From: Janibacter sp. DB-40
Lineage (GTDB): Bacteria; Actinomycetota; Actinomycetes; Actinomycetales; Dermatophilaceae
Length of the DNA: 64,000 nucleotides
Assembly: GCF_029510815.1 (NCBI RefSeq)
Contig: NZ_CP120360.1
Coordinates: forward strand, 1,798,001 to 1,862,000
Reading direction: 5' to 3'
A program made the position numbers and the translations under genes. The notes beneath the pieces are model-generated. The model was not told where the DNA came from and did not search any database. It was given only the letters and a program-made list of their open reading frames with translations. Each line of letters starts with the position of its first letter. The stretch's first letter is position 1. Of the stretch, positions 1 to 11,414 are shown in pieces.

Positions 1-2921
<2,921 letters not shown>

Positions 2922-2995
2922 CCACCACACCTTAGGTGCCGCCCCTGACAACCCACGTCCGCCTTCCGCCGTGCGGACCGCCTAGCCTGTGGTGG
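2922..2995. promoter_or_regulatory. Back-to-back leaderless promoters of uvrA and the GH15 gene
   Basis: The minus strand carries TAAGGT (2934-2929), then GTGGTGG, then the uvrA GTG. The plus strand carries TAGCCT (2983-2988), then GTGGTGG, then the GH15 ATG. Both fit the actinobacterial leaderless layout TANNNT plus 6-7 bases plus start. The identical GTGGTGG spacer on both sides is striking. No good -35 hexamer is seen on either strand. Confidence 0.6.
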
Positions 2996-4846
2996 ATGAG
3001 CACCCCCATCGAGGAGTACGCCGTCGTCGGCGACACCGAGACCGCTGCCCTCATCTCCCGCGGCGGGTCAGTGGACTGGCTGTGCCTCCCGCGGTTCGAC
3101 TCCCCCTCGAGCTTCACCGCCCTGCTCGGCACCCCCGACCACGGACGGTGGCTCATCGCCCCCGTCGACGAGGCCACTTCCACGCGCTCCTACCGGGACG
3201 ACACGTTCATCCTCGAGACGATCCACCGCACCGGCACCGGAGCGGTCAAGGTGATCGATCTCATGCCGCTCGGTGACGGACGAGCGGACCTGATCCGCGT
3301 CGTCGAGGGGCTCGAGGGCGAGGTGGAGATGGAGCACGAGTGGATCGTGCGCCCGAACTACGGCCGGACCCGTCCGTGGGTCGCCCACTCCCCCGGGCAC
3401 GTGCGCGACCACGACGTCATCACGGCGATCGCGGGGAACGACATGCTCGTGCTGCGCGGGTCCCGTCTGCCGCACGCGGACCACGGGCACCACTACGACC
3501 GCTGGACCGTCCGGGCCGGGGAGCACTACAACTTCTCCACCACGTGGTTCGCCTCGCACAAGCCGATCCCGCCGCCGTTGGACATCAGCGCGCGAATCCG
3601 CGTGACGTACCAGACCTCCATGGAGTGGGCCTCCCAGTGCACCTACGAGGGGCCGTACCGGGACGAGGTCGTCCGCTCGCTGCTCACCCTCCGGCTGCTC
3701 ACCGACACCCGCCGTGGCGGCATCGTCGCCGCGCCGACGACGAGCCTGCCCGAGGACTTCGGCGGGGTGCGCAACTGGGACTACAGGTACTGCTGGCTGC
3801 GGGACGCCTCCCTGACCCTCGAGTCGCTGCTGAAGTCGGGGTACGTCGGGGCCACGCGACTCTGGCGGGACTGGCTGGTGCGGGCGATCGCGGGTGACCC
3901 CGAGGACATGCAGATCATGTACGCCGTCGACGGAGGGCGGTACCTGCCCGAGCGCGAGCTCGACCACCTGCCCGGGTACGCGAACTCGCGCCCGGTGCGC
4001 GTGGGCAACGGCGCGGTCGACCAGAAGCAGACGGACGTGCTCGGCGAGGTGATGATCGCCCTCGAGGACGCCCGGGCACAGGGTCTTCAGGAGTCCGACC
4101 AGTCCTGGGCGATCCAGCGGGCCCTCGTCAACAACCTCGCCGAGCACTGGGACCAGGCCGACCACGGGCTGTGGGAGATCCGCGGCCCCCGGCGTCACTT
4201 CACCCACTCGCGGGTCATGGTCTGGGCGGCATTCGACCGGGCGATCCGCGCCGTGGAGGTCCACGGCTACGAGGGCGACCTCGAGCTGTGGCGCGACCTG
4301 CGCGAGCGGGTGCGCGCCGACGTCCTCGACCGCGGCTGGAACGAGGAGAAGCAGACCTTCACCCAGCACTACGACACGGACGAGGTGGACGCGTCCCTGC
4401 TGCTGATCCCCATGGTGGGATTCCTCCCGCCGGAGGACCCCCGGGTGCTCGGGACGATCGCGGCGATCGAACGCGACCTCATGCGCGACGGCTTCCTGCT
4501 GCGGTACCGCACGGAGAGCGGGATCGACGGCCTCGCCGGCGACGAGCACCCCTTTCTCGCCTGCTCCTGGTGGCTGGTGAGTGCCTACGCCCTCACCGGT
4601 CAGAGGGAGAAGGGCCATGCGCTGATGCGGCGCCTGGTGGCCCTGCTCAACGACGTCGGCCTCATCGCCGAGGAGTACGACGTGCACGCCGACCACCAGG
4701 TCGGCAACTTCCCGCAGGCGTTCAGCCACCTGACCCTCATCGGCGCCGCCTACGCCCTGCGGGACGCCGACGCCGCCGTCGACCGCGGCGCCGAACCCGA
4801 TACCGACACGATCGCCACCCCCATCCATCCCGTGGAGGACGACTGA
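2996..4846 (+). CDS. Glycoside hydrolase family 15 protein (glucoamylase/trehalase-like)
   Basis: 616-residue predicted cytoplasmic alpha-glucan or trehalose hydrolase; no signal peptide is visible. It has the N-terminal GH15 hallmark GGSVDWLCLPRFDSPSSF (about residues 22-39), which is typical of the bacterial glucoamylase-like/trehalase group. The (alpha/alpha)6 catalytic domain includes NWDYRYCWLRDASLTLESL (about 258-276), GLWEIRGPRRHFTHSR and GLIAEEYD. The Glu residues in the last two motifs are the likely acid/base pair by family analogy. An upstream in-frame start exists, but ATG 2996 lies seven bases after TAGCCT and gives the conserved STPIEEYAVVGD N-terminus. It is followed after one base by a metallo-hydrolase gene, so the two are co-transcribed. 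The exact substrate (trehalose or maltodextrin) cannot be told. Confidence 0.88.
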   Translation: MSTPIEEYAVVGDTETAALISRGGSVDWLCLPRFDSPSSFTALLGTPDHGRWLIAPVDEATSTRSYRDDTFILETIHRTGTGAVKVIDLMPLGDGRADLIRVVEGLEGEVEMEHEWIVRPNYGRTRPWVAHSPGHVRDHDVITAIAGNDMLVLRGSRLPHADHGHHYDRWTVRAGEHYNFSTTWFASHKPIPPPLDISARIRVTYQTSMEWASQCTYEGPYRDEVVRSLLTLRLLTDTRRGGIVAAPTTSLPEDFGGVRNWDYRYCWLRDASLTLESLLKSGYVGATRLWRDWLVRAIAGDPEDMQIMYAVDGGRYLPERELDHLPGYANSRPVRVGNGAVDQKQTDVLGEVMIALEDARAQGLQESDQSWAIQRALVNNLAEHWDQADHGLWEIRGPRRHFTHSRVMVWAAFDRAIRAVEVHGYEGDLELWRDLRERVRADVLDRGWNEEKQTFTQHYDTDEVDASLLLIPMVGFLPPEDPRVLGTIAAIERDLMRDGFLLRYRTESGIDGLAGDEHPFLACSWWLVSAYALTGQREKGHALMRRLVALLNDVGLIAEEYDVHADHQVGNFPQAFSHLTLIGAAYALRDADAAVDRGAEPDTDTIATPIHPVEDD

Positions 4847-4847
4847 C

Positions 4848-5516
4848 ATGAGCACCACCTACGACCCCGACGTCCAGCCCGGAGGCCCGGTCGCGGTACG
4901 CACGCTTCCGGGGCTGACGATCCGCAAGATGTCCGTCTCGCAGATGCACAACAACGTCTACCTGCTCACCTGCGCCGGTACGGGCGAGCAGCTGCTCATC
5001 GACGCCGCCGACGAGGCCGACCGGATCAACGAGCTCGTCGCCTCCGGAGGCAGCGGGCTCGACCACCTCGTGACGACGCACCAGCACTGGGACCACGTCC
5101 GTGCCCTCGCCGAGATCAGCCGCGACCACACCCCGGAGATGTACGCCGGGGAGGACGACGCGCCGGCCCTGCCCGTGCGCCCCGACCACCGCTTGCGGCA
5201 CGGTGACACCATCCGCTTCGGCGACGTCTCGCTCGACGTGATCCACCTGCGGGGGCACACCCCCGGCTCGGTGGCCCTGGCCTACGACGACCCGGAGGGG
5301 CACGTCCACCTCTTCACCGGCGACAGCCTCTTCCCGGGAGGCGTCGGGGCCACGCACCGCCCCGGACAGAGCTTCGAGTCGCTCTACGCGGACGTGACCG
5401 AGCGCGTCTTCGACGTCTACGACGACGACACCTGGGTCTACCCCGGGCACGGCTCGGACACGACGCTCGGCGCGGAGCGGCCCCACCTGGAGGAGTGGCG
5501 AGAGCGGGGGTGGTGA
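4848..5516 (+). CDS. MBL-fold metallo-hydrolase
   Basis: 222-residue metallo-beta-lactamase-fold hydrolase of the glyoxalase II-like type. The metal-binding motif reads THQHWDH (about residues 80-86), followed by GHTPGSVAL, a metal Asp in FTGDSLFPG, and the late His in YPGHGSDT. There is no signal peptide, so it is cytoplasmic. The ATG follows the GH15 stop by one base and its own stop overlaps the downstream exporter start (GTGA), so it is the middle gene of a coupled trio. Similar small MBL proteins sit beside uvrA/uvrB in other actinobacteria, but the substrate is unknown. A thioester or nucleotide-type hydrolase is possible. Confidence 0.88.
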   Translation: MSTTYDPDVQPGGPVAVRTLPGLTIRKMSVSQMHNNVYLLTCAGTGEQLLIDAADEADRINELVASGGSGLDHLVTTHQHWDHVRALAEISRDHTPEMYAGEDDAPALPVRPDHRLRHGDTIRFGDVSLDVIHLRGHTPGSVALAYDDPEGHVHLFTGDSLFPGGVGATHRPGQSFESLYADVTERVFDVYDDDTWVYPGHGSDTTLGAERPHLEEWRERGW

Positions 5517-6397
5517 CCGCCACGGGGCTCGTCCCCGCCCCCCTCCTCGTGCTGGGGGCCGTCGTCTCCGTCCAGTTCGGCGGCGCGCTCGCGGCCACCC
5601 TCGTGCCGCAGATCGGCGCGGCCGGCTCGGTCGTGCTGCGTCTCGCCTTCGCCACCGCGGTCCTGCTGGCCTTCGCCCGTCCGCGCTGGCGCGGGCACAG
5701 CCGCCGCGCGTGGCTGACCGTCGTGGCCTTCGGCGTGGCCATGGGACTGATGAACTTCGCCTTCTACGGGTCGCTCGCCCACCTGCCCATCGGCGTGGCC
5801 GTCACCATCGAGTTCACCGGGCCGCTCACCCTCGCGGCCGTGCTCTCCCGCCGCCCACGGGACCTGTTCGCGGTCGCCGCGGCCGCCATCGGCGTCCTGC
5901 TCATCTCGCAGGCGCTCAGCGTCCCCCTGGCGCAGCTCGAGGGCACCGGCATCGTCCTCGCGTTCCTCGCGGGGGTCTGCTGGGCCGGCTACATCATCTT
6001 CTCCGGTCGCGCGGGTGCCGAGTTCCCCGCGCTCGAGGGACTGGCCCTGGCCATGGTGGTGGCCACCCTCGTCGTCCTGCCCTTCGGGCTCTGGGACGTC
6101 ACCGTCCACGGCACGAGCGCCTGGAGCGGCGCGGTCGTCCTCACCGGCCTCGGTGTCGCCGTGCTGTCCTCGGTCCTGCCCTACTCCCTCGAGCTGCACG
6201 CCCTGCGGCGGCTGCCGGCGAAGGTCTTCGGCATCCTGCTCAGCCTCGAGCCGGCGGTTGCCGCACTCGCCGGGCTGGTCGTGCTCGGGCAACGCCTCGA
6301 CCCGGTCCAGCTCGGCGGCATGGCCCTCGTCGTGCTCGCCAGCGCCATGGTGCTCGGCCTCGGTGCCCGCAGCGAGCAGGAGGCGGCCACCCCCTGA
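5513..6397 (+). CDS. EamA-family (RhtA-like) inner-membrane exporter
   Basis: 294-residue drug/metabolite-superfamily transporter with about ten hydrophobic segments forming two EamA repeats. The C-terminal half contains LPYSLELHALRRLPAK followed by GILLSLEPAVAAL, as in RhtA-type threonine/homoserine exporters, so an amino-acid or small-metabolite export role is likely. GTG 5513 overlaps the preceding stop by four bases (GTGA), the junction style used throughout this window. In-frame GTG codons at 5495 and 5510 are alternatives. It is the last gene of the GH15-MBL-EamA unit and ends before a strong hairpin. Confidence 0.82.
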   Translation: MTATGLVPAPLLVLGAVVSVQFGGALAATLVPQIGAAGSVVLRLAFATAVLLAFARPRWRGHSRRAWLTVVAFGVAMGLMNFAFYGSLAHLPIGVAVTIEFTGPLTLAAVLSRRPRDLFAVAAAAIGVLLISQALSVPLAQLEGTGIVLAFLAGVCWAGYIIFSGRAGAEFPALEGLALAMVVATLVVLPFGLWDVTVHGTSAWSGAVVLTGLGVAVLSSVLPYSLELHALRRLPAKVFGILLSLEPAVAALAGLVVLGQRLDPVQLGGMALVVLASAMVLGLGARSEQEAATP

Positions 6398-6403
6398 GCA
6401 CGG

Positions 6404-6445
6404 ACGAAGGGGGCCGATCACCGCACGATGACCGGCCCCCTTCGT
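6404..6445. terminator. Bidirectional hairpin terminator, 13-bp stem
   Basis: Perfect inverted repeat ACGAAGGGGGCCG (6404-6416) and CGGCCCCCTTCGT (6433-6445) between the convergent exporter and terC genes. There is no T-tract on either side, as is common for actinobacterial terminators. Both arms contain the recurrent 9-mer CGAAGGGGG/CCCCCTTCG. Confidence 0.75.
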
Positions 6446-6453
6446 CGTGTGGG

Positions 6454-7488
6454 TCAGCTGCCGGAGCGGGTCCGGGCCTGCTCGTCCTTCTTCGTCTTCC
6501 ACAGGCTGGCGACCGTCGTGACGCCGAGGATGACGACGATGGCGCCGAGGGAGATGCCGATCGGGATCTCGGGGACCGAGACGTGCTCGCCACCGTTGAT
6601 GAAGGGCACCTCGTTCTCGTGGAGGGCGTGCAGGATGAGCTTCACGCCGATGAAGGCGAGCAGCACCGACAGGCCGATCGTGAGGTAGACCAGCTTCTTC
6701 AGCAGGCCACCGATGAGGAAGTACAGCTGCCGCAGCCCCATCAGGGCGAAGAGGTTGGCCGTGAGGACGATGTACGGCTCACGGGTCAGGCCGTAGATCG
6801 CCGGGATGGAGTCGAGGGCGAAGAGCAGGTCGGTCATGCCCAGGGCGAAGACCGCGATGAACATCGGGGTGGCGACCAGCTTCGCGTTCTTCTTCGTGAA
6901 CAGCTTCGAGGACCACTCGGTCGTGCTGGGCAGGGTCTTCTGCATCCAGAGAACGAGGCGGTTCTGCTCGTACTCCTCCTCCGCCTCACCCTCGGTGGCC
7001 AGCTTGATCGCGGTGTAGATGAGGAAGGCACCGAAGATGTAGAAGACCCAGGAAAACTGGTTGATCGCTGCCGCGCCGAGGAAGATGAAGATCGTGCGCA
7101 GGACGATCGCGATGATGATGCCCCACAGCAGCGCCGTCTGCTGGTACTTCTGCGGCACCCCGAACTTCGCCATGATCAGCAGGAAGATGAACAGGTTGTC
7201 GATCGAGAGCGAGTACTCGGTCAGCCAGCCCGCGAAGAACTCGGTCCCGCGCTCGGGCCCCGCCATGACCCACATGCCGATTCCGAAGAGGATCGCCGCG
7301 GAGATGTAGATCCCCAGGACGACGGAGACCTCACGGGTGGAGGGGACGTGCGGGTTGCGAGCCACCCAGATGATGTCGAAGGTCAGGATGGCCGCGAACA
7401 CGCCGAGCGTGACGAGCCACACCCAGGTGGGCACGACCATCGTGCCGCCGCTGATGATCGTCGGCTGCAGTGCGGAGAACGTTGACAA
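6454..7488 (-). CDS. TerC/Alx-family integral membrane protein, probable Mn2+ exporter
   Basis: 344-residue polytopic protein of the TerC family (YceF/YkoY/Alx group). It has about nine membrane segments and the two family motifs with conserved Asp: SLSIDNLFIFLLIM and LFALDSIPAIYGLT. The TTG start at 7488 is supported by GGAAGG at 7500-7495, six bases upstream. A yybP-ykoY manganese riboswitch immediately upstream argues for a manganese efflux or metalation role rather than tellurite resistance as such. It is convergent with the EamA gene and lies downstream of uvrB on the same strand. A role in loading exported metalloenzymes is also possible. Confidence 0.88.
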   Translation of the reverse strand: MSTFSALQPTIISGGTMVVPTWVWLVTLGVFAAILTFDIIWVARNPHVPSTREVSVVLGIYISAAILFGIGMWVMAGPERGTEFFAGWLTEYSLSIDNLFIFLLIMAKFGVPQKYQQTALLWGIIIAIVLRTIFIFLGAAAINQFSWVFYIFGAFLIYTAIKLATEGEAEEEYEQNRLVLWMQKTLPSTTEWSSKLFTKKNAKLVATPMFIAVFALGMTDLLFALDSIPAIYGLTREPYIVLTANLFALMGLRQLYFLIGGLLKKLVYLTIGLSVLLAFIGVKLILHALHENEVPFINGGEHVSVPEIPIGISLGAIVVILGVTTVASLWKTKKDEQARTRSGS

Positions 7489-7493
7489 TGGTT

Positions 7494-7610
7494 ACCTTCC
7501 GGACAGGGACATCACGTCCGGAGGTCTCTCCCGCCCATGGGACCGCTGCCCCGGGGCGGTGAGGACCGACCGTGATGACGAGGCGAGCGCGCGGGGATAC
7601 TCCCCTCCGA
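7494..7610 (-). promoter_or_regulatory. yybP-ykoY manganese riboswitch upstream of terC
   Basis: Read on the minus strand, the aptamer starts GGAGGGGAGTA (7608-7598), has the inner CGTCATCACG element, and closes with GAGACCTCC. The outer P1 helix pairs GGAGG with CCTCC. These match the yybP-ykoY consensus (GGGGAGUA ... CGUCA ... AGACCU) from memory. The P1 3' strand ACCTCCGG (7525-7518) can instead pair with CCGGAAGGT (7502-7494), which contains the terC ribosome-binding site, with one bulged A. Mn2+ binding should therefore free the site and turn translation on. Confidence 0.8.
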
Positions 7611-7660
7611 CGTCAGCCATGTTCCCACACGAGGACCGCCGCGGCGCACTTCCGGTGGGC

Positions 7661-9751
7661 TCAGCGAGTGGCCGCCGTCATCTGGCGCAGTTCCTTCTTC
7701 AGGTCGCTGATCTCGTCACGCAGCCGGGCGGCGAGCTCGAAGTGCAGGTCGGTCGCCGCCTGGTGCATCTGGTCGGTGAGCTCCTGGATGAGCCGCGCCA
7801 GCTCCGTCGCCGGCAGGTCGCGCTCGCGGCCCCCTGCCGGCTCGCTCGAGGAGGAGGTGCGCGTCGACTTGCCCCGCGACTGGGCGCGGGCCGACCCGAG
7901 CAGCTCGTCGGTGTCGGCGTCCTCGCGCTGCAGCATGTCGGTGATGTCGGCGATCTTCTTGCGCAGCGGCTGCGGGTCCAGCCCACGTTCGGTGTTGTAG
8001 GCGATCTGCTTCTCCCGACGGCGGTTGGTCTCGTCGAGCGCCTCCTGCATCGACGGGGTGACCTTGTCGGCGTACATGTGCACCTGGCCGGACACGTTGC
8101 GGGCGGCACGGCCGATCGTCTGGATCAGCGACCGCGCGCTGCGCAGGAACCCCTCCTTGTCCGCGTCCAGGATGCTCACGAGCGACACCTCGGGCAGGTC
8201 GAGGCCCTCGCGCAGCAGGTTGATGCCGACGAGCACGTCGAACTCCCCCAACCGCAGCTCCCGCAGCAGCTCCACCCGGCGCAGCGTGTCGATGTCGGAG
8301 TGGAGGTAGCGCACCCGCACCCCCTTGTCGAGGAGGTAGTCGGTGAGGTCCTCGGCCATCTTCTTCGTCAGGGTCGTCACGAGCACCCGCTCGTTGCGCT
8401 CCGCCCGCTCCCGGATCTCGTGCAGGAGGTCGTCGATCTGCCCCTTGGTCGGCTTGAGGACCACCTCCGGGTCGATGAGCCCGGTCGGCCGGATGACCTG
8501 CTCGACGTGGCCGTCGCCCTTGGCCAGCTCGTAGTCGCCCGGTGTCGCGGAGAGGTAGACGGTCTGCCCGATGCGCTCGAGGAACTCCTCCCACGTCAGG
8601 GGTCGGTTGTCCATGGCGCTCGGCAGGCGGAAGCCGTGCTCGACGAGCGTGCGCTTGCGGGAGGCATCCCCCTCGTACATCGCCCCGATCTGCGGCACCG
8701 TCTGGTGCGACTCGTCGATGACGAGGAGGAAGTCCTCCGGGAAGTAGTCGAGGAGGCAGTTGGGCGCGCTGCCGGGCGAGCGCCCGTCGATGTGCATCGA
8801 GTAGTTCTCGATCCCGGCGCACGAGCCGATCTGCCGCATCATCTCGATGTCGTAGGTGGTGCGCATGCGCAGGCGCTGGGCCTCGAGCATCTTGCCCTGG
8901 CGCTCGAGGTCCTCCAGCCGCTCGCCGAGCTCCTTCTCGATCCCGGCGACCGCGCGCTCCATCCGCTCCGGCCCGGCGACGTAGTGGGTGGCGGGGAAGA
9001 TGTAGATCTCGCTCTCCTCGCGCACGACCTCGCCGGTGAGCGGGTGCAGGGTGTGGATCCGCTCGATCTCGTCGCCGAAGAACTCGATGCGCACCGCGAG
9101 CTCCTCGTACATGGGGATGATCTCGACGGTGTCCCCCCGCACGCGGAAGGTCCCGCGGGTGAAGGCCAGGTCGTTGCGGGTGTACTGCATCGTCACGAAC
9201 TGGCGCAGCAGGTCGTCGCGCTCGATCTCGTCCCCGAGGCGCAAGGGCACCATCCGGTCGACGTACTCCTGCGGGGTGCCCAGGCCGTAGATGCAGGACA
9301 CGGAGGCCACGACGACGACGTCCCGCCGGGTGAGCAGGCTGTTGGTCGCCGAGTGGCGCAGGCGCTCGACCTCCTCGTTGACCGAGGAGTCCTTCTCGAT
9401 GTAGGTGTCGCTCTGCGGGACGTACGCCTCGGGCTGGAAGTAGTCGTAGTAGCTGACGAAGTACTCGACCGCGTTGTTCGGCAGCAGGTCACGGAACTCG
9501 TTGGCCAGCTGGGCCGCGAGCGTCTTGTTGGGCGCCATGACGAGGGTCGGTCGCTGGACCTCCTCGATCAGCCAGGCCGTCGTCGCCGACTTGCCGGTAC
9601 CGGTGGCGCCGAGCAGGACGATGTCCTGCTCGCCCGCACGCACGCGCGCGGCGAGGTCGGCGATCGCGGTGGGCTGGTCGCCGGCGGGCTCGAACTCCGA
9701 GACGACCTCGAAGGGAGCCACCGTGCGTTGCAGGTCGGTTACCGGGCGCAT
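7661..9751 (-). CDS. uvrB: UvrB, excinuclease ABC subunit B
   Basis: 696-residue helicase-like damage-verification subunit of nucleotide excision repair. Motifs include [11 protein letters not shown], Walker [11 protein letters not shown], the beta-hairpin region [24 protein letters not shown]-type LLVIDESH, the helicase motif [10 protein letters not shown], and a C-terminal UVR motif region. ATG 9751 is chosen because a TACCGT -10 box lies seven bases upstream (9764-9759), giving a leaderless start; GTG 9760 would lie inside that promoter. It is followed on the same strand by the riboswitch-controlled terC. Confidence 0.97.
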   Translation of the reverse strand: MRPVTDLQRTVAPFEVVSEFEPAGDQPTAIADLAARVRAGEQDIVLLGATGTGKSATTAWLIEEVQRPTLVMAPNKTLAAQLANEFRDLLPNNAVEYFVSYYDYFQPEAYVPQSDTYIEKDSSVNEEVERLRHSATNSLLTRRDVVVVASVSCIYGLGTPQEYVDRMVPLRLGDEIERDDLLRQFVTMQYTRNDLAFTRGTFRVRGDTVEIIPMYEELAVRIEFFGDEIERIHTLHPLTGEVVREESEIYIFPATHYVAGPERMERAVAGIEKELGERLEDLERQGKMLEAQRLRMRTTYDIEMMRQIGSCAGIENYSMHIDGRSPGSAPNCLLDYFPEDFLLVIDESHQTVPQIGAMYEGDASRKRTLVEHGFRLPSAMDNRPLTWEEFLERIGQTVYLSATPGDYELAKGDGHVEQVIRPTGLIDPEVVLKPTKGQIDDLLHEIRERAERNERVLVTTLTKKMAEDLTDYLLDKGVRVRYLHSDIDTLRRVELLRELRLGEFDVLVGINLLREGLDLPEVSLVSILDADKEGFLRSARSLIQTIGRAARNVSGQVHMYADKVTPSMQEALDETNRRREKQIAYNTERGLDPQPLRKKIADITDMLQREDADTDELLGSARAQSRGKSTRTSSSSEPAGGRERDLPATELARLIQELTDQMHQAATDLHFELAARLRDEISDLKKELRQMTAATR

Positions 9752-9764
9752 GGTCCTCACGGTA
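9752..9764 (-). promoter_or_regulatory. Leaderless -10 box of uvrB
   Basis: TACCGT at 9764-9759 followed by GAGGACC and then the ATG at 9751. The GAGG could also act as a weak ribosome-binding site. Confidence 0.45.
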
Positions 9765-9831
9765 TGTCAGGGGGGTGACAGGGCAGTCCCTCCGACCAAC
9801 GCCGACCGGGTTCCCCGGATTCCCCCCGCCG

Positions 9832-10152
9832 TCACGCCCGGCCGGAGCGGACCGTGCGCCAGTGCCGACCCGGCCCCCGGCGCAACGTCCACCGGCCGAG
9901 GTGGGCGATCGCACCCAGGTCACGGGCCATCGCCCGGACGGCCCCCTCGGCGAGATCGTCCTCCCGGGTGTCGTGGCTGGCCGGGACGAGGAAGCGCAGG
10001 TGCAGCTGCGGCTGGCCCCGCACGACCTCCACGGAGCGGTCCTCGACCAGCTGCGTGCGCGCCAGCAGCTCCTCCGCCCGCGGCAGGACGGTCGGCGGCT
10101 CCACCCCGGCAGGGACGCCCAGCACGTCGAGGGCGACCCGGTAGGAGGGCAT
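9832..10152 (-). CDS. Hypothetical protein, translationally coupled to coaE
   Basis: 106-residue basic soluble protein of no family I recognise. It begins MPSYRVALDVLG, has a mid-section with QLHLRFLVPASHDTREDD, and ends with an Arg-rich tail. There are no membrane segments, signal peptide or Cys residues. Its ATG overlaps the coaE stop by one base (TGATG), so it is almost certainly translated after coaE, and the reading frame carries normal high-GC third-position bias. It could be a small accessory of the CoaE-GrpB protein, but no function can be assigned. Confidence 0.65.
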   Translation of the reverse strand: MPSYRVALDVLGVPAGVEPPTVLPRAEELLARTQLVEDRSVEVVRGQPQLHLRFLVPASHDTREDDLAEGAVRAMARDLGAIAHLGRWTLRRGPGRHWRTVRSGRA

Positions 10153-11351
10153 CAGGAACCACCGCGCGGTGGTGTCCACCCGGTCTCGCGCGCCCAGGCC
10201 TCCAGGCGCGCGTGGATGCCGTCGAACCACGGCTCCTTGGCCGCGGCGTACTCCCCGCGGGAGCGACCCGTCGTCGCGAGCCGCTCCTTCTCCGCGCGGT
10301 ACTCGGCTCGCGCGCCGGGCTCGGCGCGCAGCCAGTCCCGGACGAGCAGCGCCCACCGCCACCCCGGGGACCCGACCTCCCGCACGTGCAGGTGGATCGG
10401 GACGGCCGGGTCGCACCCGTGGTGGTACCGCTTGGGCCAGGGCCCGACCCCCTTCGGGTTGTCCTCCCTGATGTCCTCCCGCCGCGGCCATCCCCCGTCC
10501 GCCGTGGCCCGCAGGAAGTCCGCCCCGTCGGCCACCTCGAGGGACTCGACACCGACCTGCAGGTCGATGATCGGCTTGGCGTACATCGGCACCGCCGTCG
10601 AGCCGATGTGGTCGACGGTGAGGGCGAGGTCGCCCAGGCGGTGCCGCAGGCGGGCGATCTCCCGCGCGCCCTGCGCTGCCCACGCGGGATCGGGTTCGGT
10701 GAGGACGAGCCCGTCGGGAGCGGTCACCGGCCGCATCGCGGCGAGGTTGTCGGCGAAGGGGGTCAGCCGCTCCTCCCAGAGCCGGTCCACCGCCCCCAGG
10801 AGGGTCTCGGGCGAGCCGCTGTTGTCCAGCAGGACGTCGGCAACCGCCCGTCGCTCCTCGTCGCTCGCCTGGGCCGCCACCCGCGATCGGGCCTCGTGCT
10901 CCGGCGTCCCACGCAGCTCGACGAGACGCCGCACGCGCTCCTCCTCCGCGGTGTCGACGACGACGACGAGGTGGTACTCCCCCGCCATCCGCTTCTCGAC
11001 GAGCAGCGGCATGTCGTGCACCGCGACCCGGCTGCCTCCCGACTCCGCCGCCTCGAACCGCTGCGCCGTGCGCTCCCAGATGGCCGGGTGGGTGATCCCC
11101 TCCAGCGCTGCCAGCGCATCGGGGTCACCGAAGACCACCCGGCCCAGCGCCGGCCGGTCCAGGGCCCCCTTCGCGTCGAAGACCTCGTCCCCGAAACGCG
11201 CCCGGATCAGCTCCAGCGCCGGCTCCCCCGGCTCGACCACCTCCCGGGCGATGAGGTCGGCGTCCACGACGACCGCCCCGAGCTCGGCCAGACGCCTCGA
11301 GACGGTCGACTTGCCGGAACCGATCCCACCGGTGAGGCCCACGCGCAGCAT
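10152..11351 (-). CDS. coaE: Dephospho-CoA kinase fused to a GrpB/UPF0157 domain
   Basis: 399 residues. The N-terminal half (about 1-200) is dephospho-CoA kinase, the last step of coenzyme A synthesis, with P-loop GLTGGIGSGKST at residues 5-16 and VVVDADLIAREVVEPG. The C-terminal half (about 205-390) is a GrpB/UPF0157 nucleotidyltransferase-fold domain, with LTVDHIGSTAVPMYAKPIID and IHLHVREVGSPGWR. The same fusion is known in mycobacteria and other actinobacteria; its second-domain function is unsettled. The ATG lies seven bases after TAGGAT (11364-11359), so the gene is probably leaderless. It is divergent from the corC-like gene and coupled to the small gene downstream. Confidence 0.95.
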   Translation of the reverse strand: MLRVGLTGGIGSGKSTVSRRLAELGAVVVDADLIAREVVEPGEPALELIRARFGDEVFDAKGALDRPALGRVVFGDPDALAALEGITHPAIWERTAQRFEAAESGGSRVAVHDMPLLVEKRMAGEYHLVVVVDTAEEERVRRLVELRGTPEHEARSRVAAQASDEERRAVADVLLDNSGSPETLLGAVDRLWEERLTPFADNLAAMRPVTAPDGLVLTEPDPAWAAQGAREIARLRHRLGDLALTVDHIGSTAVPMYAKPIIDLQVGVESLEVADGADFLRATADGGWPRREDIREDNPKGVGPWPKRYHHGCDPAVPIHLHVREVGSPGWRWALLVRDWLRAEPGARAEYRAEKERLATTGRSRGEYAAAKEPWFDGIHARLEAWARETGWTPPRGGS

Positions 11352-11414
11352 GCCGGCGATCCTAACCGCGCTCGGTGGACCACACCCGCGCATGTCGTGG
11401 GTAGCGTCGACGTC
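11352..11414. promoter_or_regulatory. Divergent leaderless promoters of coaE and the CorC-like gene
   Basis: Minus strand: TAGGAT (11364-11359), seven bases, then the coaE ATG. Plus strand: TAGCGT (11402-11407), seven bases, then GTG 11415. Neither start has a ribosome-binding site, which supports leaderless mRNAs and settles the plus-strand start among several in-frame GTG codons. Confidence 0.6.

Noticed and set aside
6454..7488. Annotating terC as a tellurite-resistance gene
   Set aside because: The Mn2+ riboswitch and the Alx-like motifs point to metal export; no other ter genes are present.
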